A stretch of 64,000 bases of DNA, taken from Thunnus maccoyii. Taxonomy: Eukaryota > Chordata > Actinopteri > Scombriformes > Scombridae. A program made the position numbers and the translations under genes. The number at the start of each line of letters is the position of its first letter. Position 1 is the first letter of the stretch. Of the stretch, positions 42,860-54,198 are shown piece after piece. The stretch lies in NCBI RefSeq assembly GCF_910596095.1, contig NC_056550.1, forward strand, positions 10,848,501-10,912,500, in the 5' to 3' direction. Under the pieces are notes generated by a model, which saw nothing but the letters and a program-made list of their open reading frames with translations, ran no database searches and was not told the DNA's origin.

Positions 42860-45269
42860 TTTGCATGCTAACACACTAAATTAAGATAGTGAACATGTTA
42901 AACATTATACCTCCTTAACACCAGCATGTTAGCATGCTGACGTTAGCCTTTAGCTCAAAGCTAAAAGTAAGAATAATAACTTTTACTCCAGACATCATAC
43001 AGATAGTGAACTATTGGCTCGTCACTATGAAGATACAGTCCCTTCTTGGGTGTAATGGCTTTTCTGTACCACATCTTACTGAGAGCATGGATTGCAGCAC
43101 TGCACCTGTCCTCGTCCCTGATGTTCTTCATCTGACAGCTACAAAACAATGAACAGGAAAAACAGAGATGAACAGAGCCAGGCTATTCTTGGTGGTGCAG
43201 GTTGGGCTTAGCTGTCATGTCGTCTAGTCAGTCTACCAGAAATGTTTGACAGATAAAGGATTTCAAGTTTTTTTATTCATATGGGAATTTTACTGTTCCA
43301 GTCAAAGGATCCATGGTGATTTATGTCAATGCTGTACACCTGCTCCCTGACTTCTAGTTAGGAATTCTTTTTAAAGATGACATCAACACTAAGCATTAAC
43401 TATTCACTTTTGACCTTGCATACAGATGCCCACCATGTATAAGTGTAAGTAATACGCGTGGTCTGAACCTTGCATCCAATATCATCTCAGAGTGTCTACA
43501 TTACTTCCTTTCAGGAGAAAAATATCTCTGTTGGGTCAGTTTAAGGCATGTGTTATTCTTGTCACGACTCAGGCTGTCAGCCTACTCTTAACAGAGGCTT
43601 TCTAAGATTCAGTCATAAGCAGTATGGTTATGATAAGATCCACAAGGAAACGGCTTAACCTCTGTCAGTAATATCATAATAATGTAAGTTAATTTCCTGG
43701 GTTCCGGAGTTGTTATGTAGGGCACCCTTTATTGAAAAGAGGACTGTATTGATCAGTGGGTCACGTCCCTTTGTGTCACCAACACTTGAGAATGTTTAAA
43801 GTTGTCTTTATATAATGCATCACAAGGCCAAGACTAGCTTCTTCAAGGTTACACAGAAAATGCAGAATTTCTTCTGCATTTTCCATTTGTACTACTCTAC
43901 ATTCAGTTAGAGGTTAACACATAACCTTCATTTTATCTTGAGCGCAGGATGTTAGAATTGCATGACCTGGATGTTTTTTCTTCTGAAGATCTGTTTAGTC
44001 TAAACCAGGCAGGAGTGCTTGTGCAGCAGAATCCATGTATTACCCATCTTGTTTGGTACATCATGCTCTAACAGAGGAAGTACTTGTTCATGGCAGGTTA
44101 ATTAAGGTCATTCAAACATCACAACCATTTTGTTGTACAAATCTTTTGTGGCCACACAGCAAGTAGTAATGTTGACATCCAGACAGTCCAAGGAGGCAGT
44201 TGTGAATATATACTTTTTGTGAACTGTTAGGGTTGCATGCAAGGAAAAATGGTGACCACTAGCTGCAAAAAAACTGTTATATCATCATGGTGCTGATCAT
44301 TACCATGGAGACTAATGATAGCACTTACAGTCAGACATTTACTCTCTCTCCCCTCCTAAATATCCTATAAAGTCTGGCTTACGGGGTGTTTAACTGCTCA
44401 CAGGGATTGCAAATTTGAAGTGGGGTCAATGGTTCACACTCATCCATTGACAACTAACGCAACAAACTGTGAAATGTTAAGTAATAAATCCCAGAAGACC
44501 TGTTTGAGAATCACTACATAGATGTCTGAAAGTCTATTTTCTATCTCTAAGCATATTCTGCCCTGTGCAAAATAAAAATATCCTCTCATCTATTGCTTTG
44601 AAAGCCCTCTGTCTGCATTGCGCCTCTCAAAACCTTTTTCAAGGTGAAGTCATTCTTCATGCTGTAGATTACTTGAGGCATTTTATAACCTTGGTGAAAT
44701 TTGCAACAGCATGTCTGAAATGGAGGAAGGGTTCCTTCTTTCTAACAGTGCTGACATTTTTTCTCTATCTTAAATTTTTTATTTTATTATTTGACTTTGT
44801 AATTGTAAATAAAAAATAAGAAAACCTCTAATACACGTGCTCACCATCTTGGTAAAACCAGCTGGTAAACAAATTACTTTGTTAAATATTTGAACAATAA
44901 GGCTTTTCATTGTTATATAATTAACACTATCAGTACTTCCAGTATGAAAACCATGGCATAAGTATCATTGATTTATACCAGTTTAATGAGCTATAATCTC
45001 TCCAGCAGCTGGAAAACACAAACAAAAAGGCCTTAAAATGCGCAAGAAATGCAACTAGAGTTGGTGCTATTTTCAAGTTTATGGCCAGACCACTACTCAC
45101 CTGCACTCGTCTTTTATTTGATTTATTAAGCTAAATTCACTCAGTTCTGTAAATGCCACAGATGTTTTAAAGTCCAGTGATCTAATATCTAAATAGCACC
45201 CACAAACTTAATTTTTTTAAAATACTACTGAAAAAAAAATCAAAGCATGAATGCTATTGTGAGAATTCA
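42860..45269. other. No gene seen
   Basis: Starts with a short piece of the GCATGCTAACATG-type repeat (42865-42965), then unremarkable non-coding DNA. Confidence 0.55.
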
Positions 45270-45401
45270 CTATTGTGAGAATAGTGAAGATCCACCATCA
45301 CCACTCACTGCTGTCTCACCAACTTTCATAGCAAAACGATCAAGCAGAGGCCTCCACTGTTTGTACACAGCCCAGATTGTGTCAAACCAGCGATGACGCA
45401 T
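45270..45401 (-). other. Short protein-like reading frame, 43 codons
   Basis: A minus-strand frame starts at ATG and ends at TAG. It begins MRHRWFDTIWAVYKQWRPLL and continues DRFAMKVGETAVSG. Three Trp, two Phe and balanced charges make it look like a true protein segment. An upstream in-frame TGA closes it, and there is no signal peptide or recognised domain. It could be the C-terminal scrap of a transposon-encoded protein or an isolated exon. Nothing adjacent supports either reading. Confidence 0.2.
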
Positions 45402-46609
45402 TCCTCTTCACCAGTCAGTGAGTTCAACTGTGCTGAGCTCTCACCTGATTTCCCAGTGTGGGTCTTAATGTTAGTGGGTTGCTTGCAGTAGACGGCAAAC
45501 ACACAGGAAAGCATGCACTGCACATCTAACTTCACACAAACACACACGCGCTCTGTCTCTGAGGCAGAAGTGTGAAAACTCTTGAGTGTCATGAGCATCA
45601 TCAAGGGCGCGTAGTGGTTGGTTTCTGTGTTTGGGTTCCGAGGCACATGACCTGAGGATTTGTTTGACTGTGTAATGCAGCGAGATAATGGATAGTAATG
45701 TGACCAGTGATGTCTACCAATTGACTGTAGACTCCACTGAGCACATGTTTTTTTTTTTTATCTGATGGTGTCACTCAGGGTGAAGCAGTAGTCTTCATCA
45801 AAAAAAGGGTGAATAAGTTCCTCATGTTTTAATTGTGTGCACTGTTTTAAGTCCATTCTTTAACAGGTCAGTTACCTTTCTGTGTCACTATCATTTTACC
45901 TTAATTTTTCTCTCACTGCAATTCTGTGGCTGATTGTAGCTCAGTATGAGAGGCAAATTCGTTACATTTTTATGACAGGCCTTTTAAATTAAAAGGACTG
46001 ATGCATTAGGTTGTGACTATCTGAAAATACCCGAGCTGGGCCCCACACACTATGACCATGGCCATTCAATTGATTGACCACTCACAGCAGCAGACAGAAA
46101 AACTGGACTAATGGTTGAAATAGATGGGTTTCCAAGCAACCTTGTCAGTGAGATGCACACACAACATAGGTGTAGAAAAGTTTATAGGTACTGCACATAA
46201 ACATGAAAAGTTTTGGACCTTAAACTGCATGAATCACAAAAGTAATGGGTGAAGGATATTGTGTCATGAAGGATACCTCCTGGTTGACTTGGTAGAGCTC
46301 TCAACGAACAACTACAACCTGTAAGGAGATGATCATGTGACCGACAGAGACAGTTGAAGGTGTTAGTAGGCTAATTTTTAGTAGCCTTGCTAGCATGTGC
46401 AGTTGTCTCCCCAGTTGGCTCAGAGTGCAGAATTAGCCATTAGCTCTATTAGCAATCTATTCCTTTATATGGTGCAAAGTACTGGAAGGTTCATATGATA
46501 TCCAGAATAAAGGAGCTCTGTGCTTTTAACTTGTACAACAGGAATTTCATACAGTATGCTAACATGCTACTATACGTCTTCAAATCTCATTAACAGACCA
46601 ATGAATTTC

Positions 46610-46790
46610 CAAAATGACCACCAGCACACTTATTAGAGGGCCTGAATTTAGCGATTGAGACCATAATGACCATAATCATTGGGAAATATTAACTTAGTAT
46701 TTCTAGAGAGAAGTCAACGCTTTTTGAATGGGAGTCCATTGGAGAGAGAGTTTCTGGAGGCACTTTAAGGTACTTCCGTATTGGCTTCAG
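46610..46790 (+). repeat. Dispersed fish repeat, copy B
   Basis: Shares with 39080-39245 the blocks ACCACCAGCACAC, CCTGAATTTAG, GAGACCATAATGAC, CTTAGTA, AGAGAGAAGTC and GCACTTTAAGGTACTTCC, in the same order and strand. The opening third of copy A is absent. Confidence 0.6.
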
Positions 46791-46799
46791 CCTCAATGC

Positions 46800-48664
46800 T
46801 GATGTAGTTGCTGCTCGCTTTAAATAGTATTTTGACTGGTTTCCAGCAAGTTGCTTTATTTCTGAATACTGAAATGACTAAATACCCCAGGAAACCTGTC
46901 TTTTAGAAACGCCAATTCACTGCATCCAAATGTAAAATTCATTACGTGCCCATGAAGCTGTTTGAGAAAAGGGTGCTTGAATAATAAGCTTGATTAAAAT
47001 TGCAATTGTTTGATCCCTGACATGTTTAAGAATTTGTTGTTTTGTATTTGTAGTTTACATACAGTATATGTATATTGTTTGTTGTTTATTTGGATTCTCA
47101 TCAATTGTTACCTTGTTAACAACCAATCTTCCTTGAGTCCAAATTAAAAATATGCAGTAGATTATAATCAACAAATGTTTATAGTAAACACAGTTAGAAA
47201 TACAAGAAAATTAAGGAGCATTTATATCAGAATTTAACACAGACATCATAAAATAATCTCATCATTACGCATGTTTAAAAAAACAATGGTGACATTTTAT
47301 CCATCATAGTCACTACATGAGTTGTAGACATCTTAACATTATCAAAAGAAATGTGTCCTACTTTTTTAAATATAGCTCTTCAACTACTTTATTACTTTAC
47401 CTATGATGTCACACCACATCGCTGCAGACTGGGTAGTTGTATATACAGTAAGTGTGGTCATGGATGTATGTACTGTATGTGTTAATGGTGCTCAGTATCC
47501 ACAGACCGAAGAATCCAAGAGAAGAGGAGGAGCCATAACAACCACAGTTACATAAAATAATTGGAAGGTTATATAACTGTTCAATGTTTGATGTTGGATT
47601 TCTTTTTATGGCTCTCCTGTGGCAGAGCTCAACTTTTTGCTGTCAATTAAAAACATTTACTGATTAAATGTTACATATCAACGTTATCTTCCCACTTACG
47701 TGTCCAAATTTTCACCGTTACTGATAAATAGTTGTATTCGCTGTTAATTTCATATGAGGTAGCAGCTAATTTTTTGTTAAATACATTAAGGATTTGAAGA
47801 AAGAAAACATTTGCACTACTGAAACATACTGTAGGCCCTCTCACAGCAGACATTTACACATGTCATAGTAGGAAAAGCACAGGTGCTACTAATCACATTA
47901 ACGGTGGCTTTATTCACATGAAGTGTCCCAGTAAGCCATTACAGTGTGACAGTGAGCCATCATGCACAATATCAGGACCCTGAAACTGAAGCAGATAAAT
48001 GGAATTCAGCCATCATTAATTTTATAATTTACAGCTGTGCTTTTCCTACTGTCACATGTCAAAATTTTCGAAAAATGCCTTCTTCATTCAGGACGGGTCA
48101 GCTGAAATCATTATGGATAAACTCCTTATTGTCATGTTTCCTGCTGAAGACAGAGGCTCAATCAAATCTCTTTTTCACAACACACTTGCACATAATAAAG
48201 ATGTATTGTGAAGCACTTTATAAATCACACTTTCTCTGTCAGGGGCCGAGGCAATCAGAACTATTCATTATTAGAAAAATGTAGCAATCATACACTTTTT
48301 CTCCAAATGTTAAGAAGAGGTTTGAAAAAGCTGCAGGATAGATACAGAACTTTAACAACGGCTGTCACTGTTCATCTGCTAGGCTATATATGCTCACACA
48401 TCTCTGTCTGTAAAGGTACATGTCTGCCCTGTTCTCTCCACTTCATGTTGCAAGGATTAATTGATCTGTTAAAGGTCTTTTGGTTGTCAAGAAAAAAAAA
48501 AACAGTGACGTTGGTGTGCTGGTGATAATTCTGTCACTCGAGAAGAAGATCCAAGTTTCCAAGAACTTGTATATATACCATGCAGCATATATGGGAGCAA
48601 ATGTGACAGCTTCACCGAAGGGTGGAGAGAAGTGTGTTATTCTGAGAATCCACTTTCCACTCAC
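46800..48664. other. No gene seen
   Basis: AT-rich DNA. The 112- and 105-codon plus-strand frames at 47.9-48.5 kb have no domain, signal peptide or codon bias and overlap each other. Confidence 0.55.
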
Positions 48665-48772
48665 GTGAGGGTAAGGAGGAGCTGTGAACTCAGGTCTGGG
48701 TTCATCCAGCCCTGTGTCCATTATCATGTCATCAAGTCTTGCCACTTGGGGACACGTGCAGCCTTGAGCAGC
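48665..48772 (-). CDS. Candidate orphan coding exon, 36 codons
   Basis: This minus-strand block is bounded by an acceptor (CACAATACAG) and a strong donor (CAC|GTGAGT), is exactly 108 nt and is open in the 0-0 phase. The peptide starts AAQGCTCPQVARLDD and ends PRPEFTAPPYPH, an acidic and proline-rich composition unlike the low-complexity shadows around it. It might be one exon of a gene whose other exons I could not find, or chance. The Ig gene 4 kb upstream on the same strand appears complete without it. No family is recognised. Confidence 0.22.
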
Positions 48773-49295
48773 CTGTATTGTGCATAAAAATCTGAAGTTG
48801 GAGGAGGATCTGGATGATAGGTGATGTGAGAAATAATAGTAGCTGATTGTGAATCATTTGTGGTCTAGTACCAAAAGGAGCTGAGAGGTTTGTGATCATG
48901 GGTACTCTGAACATTTGCACTGTGGATGACTCTAGACTCCTGAATACAACAAAGTGTGTGAGTGAGTTTCTGAAAGCTATCTTTTTCCTTATTTTTCTCT
49001 TCACCTGTACAGGACATGATGTGCCACATGTTTTAAAATACAACATCCAGGATTTGTGTCACTGTGTTTACCTATAATCAGACTGTTTTTCAGATGCATA
49101 TGGTAAAACTGGCCTCACTTCCTATACTCAACAGCTTCAGATAGGTGCTTTGTGTGTGTAGGTGTTTTTTGTATCAAGCAAAGTTTGAATTGCATCGCTG
49201 TTTTGCTCTGCTGTGAGGGTTAACAACAGACATTTCGTCTAATCTTTAGATCCAGTGTCAGGAAATAAGAACACATTTTCCCACAAAAGTATTAA

Positions 49296-49555
49296 AAGTG
49301 CAGTGTGTAGGATTTAGTGGCATCTAGTGGTGATGTTGCAGACAAACTGAATACAAACTGATACTCTAGAATCATGGTGGTACAACATGACAGCCTCCAT
49401 GGAAGAGGACCTGCTCCCTATGTATATATAACTAAAACACAACAATACTTATATTCAGGTGACTATACACCAATTAAAACATACTTATGAATATTATAAT
49501 CCATTTCTGCTGAGTCCATTCTGCTAAATGCCACTAAATTCTACACACTGCACCT
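49296..49555. mobile_element. TTAA-flanked MITE, about 260 bp
   Basis: TTAA at 49292-49295 and 49556-49559 flank inverted ends AAGTGCAGTGTGTAGGATTT and AGGTGCAGTGTGTAGAATTT (right end read inward); the match continues through AGTGGCAT for about 28 nt with 2 mismatches. It is non-coding. This is a familiar high-copy teleost repeat. Confidence 0.7.
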
Positions 49556-50204
49556 TTAAGACATTTCACAGAAACAGTTTAAAGCAGTTGAAAGAGTTAT
49601 ATAATTGGCTTTTTGAGTAATGCAGTTTTATAAAGTACTCTGTATGAAACCATAATCCCTTTATTTTTCTAGGAATTCAGAGCAGCCTGACCATTTGAAC
49701 TACATACACCTGCAAATAAAAGCAAATGCAACTGATCCTCAGTAACACGGCAATGAACACAAGTCCAACCTCTCAGTTTGATGAAGAATGGTATTGTAGT
49801 GCCTTTCAAAGCCCAACATACCTAATTGCTGTTCTTTCAGAAGGACTCATTCAGTGGTCTGCACCAAAAGAAAAAAAATGAGAAAAAAATCCAATATATT
49901 CTCTTTACGTGAGGTCTCGCCAGCTTCAGTTCACCATGGCAACTGTGTTTTATCTCGATGAGAGCACATCAACTCAATCATGTTGCCTTTGCAGACACAA
50001 AGGTTGAGATACAGCAAAAATCTTGGGGAGTCAGCTGCAGTGTACAGCTTTGGTATCAAGAGGAACATGACTGAATACATTCATAGACAGGTATAGCTTC
50101 AGTGACACTACTAATGTTAATCTTGATATTGAAAGTGTTCCCAAATAGAGAGCAGGGATTGCTCTGTAAGCTAATTTGATAATTAGTTTTTTGTTGGTAA
50201 AATG

Positions 50205-50486
50205 GTATGGTAAATGGTAAATGGACTGCATTTATATAGAGCTTTTCTAGTCTACCGACCACTCAAAGTGCTTTACAACACATGCCAACATTCACCCATT
50301 CACACACACATTCATACACTGATGGCAGAGGCCGCCATACAAAATGCCAACCTGCTCATTAGGAGCAATATAGCGCTTTTTATCCAAAGCGCTTTACAAT
50401 GTTTCTAATGTTCACTCACCCATTCACACACTGATTCCAGAGCAATTTGAGGTTCAGTATCTTGCCCAAGGACACCTCGACATGTA
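50205..50486 (+). repeat. TAAATGG-type dispersed fish repeat
   Basis: The block GGTAAATGGACTGCATTTAT, AGCTTTTCTAGTCTACCGAC, CACTCAAAGTGCTTTACA, CATTCACCCATTCACACA and CCCAAGGACACC is a very common teleost repeat. A diverged internal duplicate (GCGCTTT...AAAGCGCTTTACAATG) is seen at 50370-50400. Confidence 0.65.
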
Positions 50487-51559
50487 GACTATAATGAACT
50501 ATAATGAACACCGTTATATTTCTGTTAATGAATGCATAAACTGTGTATACTGTGTATAGTTTGTGCCATATGTATTGATTGTGTCATTGTGTCAGTTATA
50601 TTAAATAAAAGTTATAGATCCCTAACTGTAAGGGTACTGACTCAAACACACTGCAGTTGACCACAAACACAATCTAGTAAACACACATAATCACATTAAT
50701 TGAAACAATCTACCGCTTTCTTGCCTCTCTCATTGATTTCCAATGTGTCTAATTTCGTTGTTGCTCTACTGGAGCAAATAAGCTCTATCCCCTGTGTTCT
50801 GTCCTAAGTAAATAATCTGCAGTGTGTATCTGCTCTCAGCAGGGTCTCCTCAGGTCATATTATCTTGCCTCTTAACTGCCTCTCCTGCACCAGTAGTTTG
50901 GTTTACCAGCACCAAGGCCCTGGGGATGGACGTCTTTTGTCTCTCTGACTCTGGAGCAGCAGCAAGTTGAAAAGGCACAGTTTGTCCTCATACAAACATG
51001 ATCATTATTGATTTTTATGCCCTTCACTTGGAGCCATGATTTCAGTAAGATGTTTCTCTTTTCACCTTTTCTGCTGTTTGTGTAACCTTCTCTGATATGA
51101 TGAAAACCACATGAAATCATGATTGTGCAACACAAGACTCGTTCATGTTCTTGCTTGCTGGCTCGATTGTTGACTCATCTCATTCTCCCAGTTGAAGGTA
51201 AACTGTCCACTTGACTGACTGCAGAATTGAAGATGTTTTGCTAGTCATGGTAGAGATTTCATCACTTTTACATGCACCAGGTGATTCTGAATTTGGATTT
51301 TAATATCAGTTCCACAAAAGAGGAAATGCATAACAATAAACTGACTGAAATAGAAAACACAACAGATCAGTCCTTACTGCTTGCCCCTCCCATCCACCTG
51401 AGAAAAACACAGGTGTGATTTGAAACTTGCCTCATCAAGCAGAGACATGATCAACAAACATTGAAGCTAAAACCAGGGAAGAGAAGCACATCCGACAGTC
51501 TTTGAAGCCTGCGGTCACCTTAAAACCCTAACTAGGTCAACAAAGACCACCACACTAAA
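50487..51559. other. No gene seen
   Basis: Non-coding DNA between two repeats; the minus-strand frame at 50872-51135 is Cys-rich but has no recognisable domain. Confidence 0.5.
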
Positions 51560-51850
51560 ACAACCAAATTCTCATTCCTGTTGTCTCTGAAAAGTACCAG
51601 AAGATTTGCACAAAATGCAGCATTCCTGTATTTGTCAAACATGGCGACATTACTGAGGCAACACCTGAGGTTGCATGCCTGAACATCTCTAAAGCAACTA
51701 TGTTTGCAGTGAAGTGCAGTGAGGAGTGTAAAACCAAAACAACCTTTTCACAGATGCATCTATCATAGAAGAATACAATGTACAAATCCTGTACGGAGAG
51801 GATGGAAGGTTTGAACGAGGTAGAAACCAACAGGAAGTTTACATAGACTG
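51560..51850 (+). mobile_element. Degraded Penelope-like element, endonuclease region
   Basis: One plus-strand frame reads KYQKICTKCSIPVFVKHGDI then MFAVKCSEECKTKTTF, like the VVYAVQCSEEC segment of fish Penelope-like elements. After a frame change it reads EEYNVQILYGEDGRFERG, like NVHILDREDRWFERG. Order and spacing agree with the copy at 56.8 kb, with an internal deletion. Very old and non-functional. Confidence 0.5.
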
Positions 51851-52687
51851 CATTTATTAAATTTTACACTCTGAGTATGAAGCATGTTACAAAACTGACT
51901 TTAAAGTCCTCAATGTGCAATCCACTGCATTTTGTCCAGACAAGATTAGCAACATCAACGGCTGTATTTTGGGTTAAATGTGAATGATAAACATCTTAGA
52001 ACATGTGATAAAATGGCATCTGTGACTTTTTGTTGAGAACATAAAAGCAAATAAAATGGTTAACTGAAAAAAATGGAATAATTTCATAGCATGTTTTGAC
52101 TCATGTGTCTCCAATGTATTCAATTTAACCACCGTGTTATGTCATAGTACTAGTGGCAAATTTCATCTCCTTCAGTGTTCATGTATTTGCAACAAATTTG
52201 AATCTATGTGGACAAACATACTGAGCAGAGTTCTCCTTTACAGCATTTACAATATATAGAAGCAGTGAATGCTACTGATTGTTCTTGCATGGGAAGACTG
52301 CCTCCCTCTGGCCATCAGGAGGAAATGAAGGTTAACTACATAAAGAAGTTCCTGGTTACAGTGAGCATAAAACTAACATTAAAAACAAGAGTGATTATGA
52401 AAGTTATAAACCCCCTCTCCACAATAGACAGTTGTCTGTAAGCTATCAAATACAAGAAATTATATAGCATGTTAAAAAACACAACATATCCACTCAATGG
52501 CAGCATTGTACAATTACAAACATGATGTATTAGGATGGATAAAACAGAAAAATGTCCAATACGCCAAATCCTGAATCATTGCATAACTCACTGGCTCATT
52601 TTTATTTCTCTTTTCATTTTTCCATATTCCAGGTTCTTGAGAAACAAACTATCGACACCTGAAATCTGCCTGTTTGTAGCATCTCAT

Positions 52688-54198
52688 TTACATCATAAAT
52701 TTCACCATCACCATTTCCATTATCATACAGATCCACTGCAGTTTGGCTACACTCCCTGACGACCTGCCTGATGACCTCCCTGATTCCCCCACCATAGGTA
52801 GCTGTTTACTGGAGAAATACTTCTTGGCATGAGGTAGCCACAGTGAGCAGTTATAAGGCTGGGTCAGGTGTCCTTTCTGTACATTTATTGTACTTGTGAT
52901 ATCGTACCGTCCATGTTTGTCCTTAACTTCCTGCATGCTGGCAGATTCAGTTAAGTCCACATCCCCTTGGAACCAGTGGACTGTGCCACTGGGGTAAACT
53001 CCATTGAACCAACACTCAGCATAAGTCTCATTGATAAAGAAGCCAGAACTTCCAGGGCAGTCTGCAAAGATCAAAGAACTTTTAGAAAGATAAAACAACA
53101 CAGACAAAATCAAAAAAGAAAATGAACAAGCTAACTCACCTTGTATCGTAACAAAACTTGAATTGTTGTTTACTCCCATTTTGGAGCGTACTTTGCAAAG
53201 ATATTTTCCATGGTGGATCGGCATCACGTTGATGAGAGTCAGAGTGAGCTTTTGGTGGGTCGTCTCTGCGGTGCTTTCACACATAACTTCAGGGTCATGT
53301 TTGCCGTTATATTCACACAATGTTTTATTTGTTCCCACCCAGGAAAATAATGTGATATCCGACAGACGTAATGAGCTGGTGTCACATGTCAGCGTCACAT
53401 TGTCTCCACACTGTGCCACCACTCTAGGGATGGTCTGTACCCCCACAGCTTCACCAACTGAATTATCAAAGAGATGGAACTAGGTTAAAAAATCTTACAA
53501 AGTCTGATTAATAATTCCTGCAAATTAAATACACCATTAATTGATTTTTGATCACATTTCACTTTAATATTGCAATGTCAAAACTCAATATGGGATTGAC
53601 TAAAAAGAACACTGAGTTTGAATTGATAATAATTATTCTGTAAAAGTATCTAACTCTCAGCAAAAAAGCAAATATGCTAATTTTCCAAACATCAAACTAC
53701 TCCTTCAAGTCCCAAAATGGGGTTCATGATGGGAGATTTACCAGAAAAAAAGTGAAAAAGACAAAAAAATCTATGTTAAACAGTGCTATTGTGTCATCTG
53801 TAGATCTGCTGTTTGTATTTTTCTCTTAAAGATAAACCACAACTTCTTTTTCCTTAAATCATAAAAAGTTTACCACTATTACACACTGATAAGCACACAC
53901 TTTGTAAAGCCCTAGCATAACCTGTAAGCTTTTAAATCTGTTTACAAAAATGTTCTGATGAACACATCTTTTCATGCACTTTTCATGTACAAAACAAAGC
54001 CTCACCGGCACTGACTGCTGAAGTGAGCCAGATGATGGAAACCAAGCCAAACACATGCTGTGTCCTCGCAGCAGAGGAGAGACTGCTTGCTTTGATCTGT
54101 ATTAAAATCAATATTTATCACATTAGATGAAACCAACACGGAGCTGCATGAGGTAAAACAAATTTGTCCGTACTCACCATTTGTGTTCTTCTGAACAT
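52688..54198 (-). CDS. Two-domain immunoglobulin-superfamily protein (four exons, 267 aa)
   Basis: Exons 54198-54178, 54096-54006, 53457-53140 and 53061-52688 join in phase (0, 1, 1) to 267 codons plus TAA. Exons 1-2 give a signal peptide (start MFRRTQM, core FGLVSIIWLTSAVSA). Exon 3 is a V-type Ig domain: B-strand C62 (NVTLTC), core W77, F-strand YLC with C125, and an extra cysteine pair C85/C97; the usual D of D-x-G-x-Y-x-C is His119. Exon 4 is a second Ig domain with C160, W173 and YNC (C215), then a short SGRSSGRSSG tail and no membrane segment. Several N-x-S/T sites are present. The layout is that of fish B7/butyrophilin-like or nectin-like proteins, probably immune; I cannot name it. 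An AATAAA on the minus strand at 52606-52601, about 82 nt past the stop, supports a secreted product ending here. A weak donor near 52795 could instead lead to an unseen membrane exon. Confidence 0.78.

Noticed and set aside
47946..48525. 112- and 105-codon overlapping plus-strand frames
   Set aside because: No domain, signal peptide or splice logic; AT-rich composition typical of non-coding DNA.
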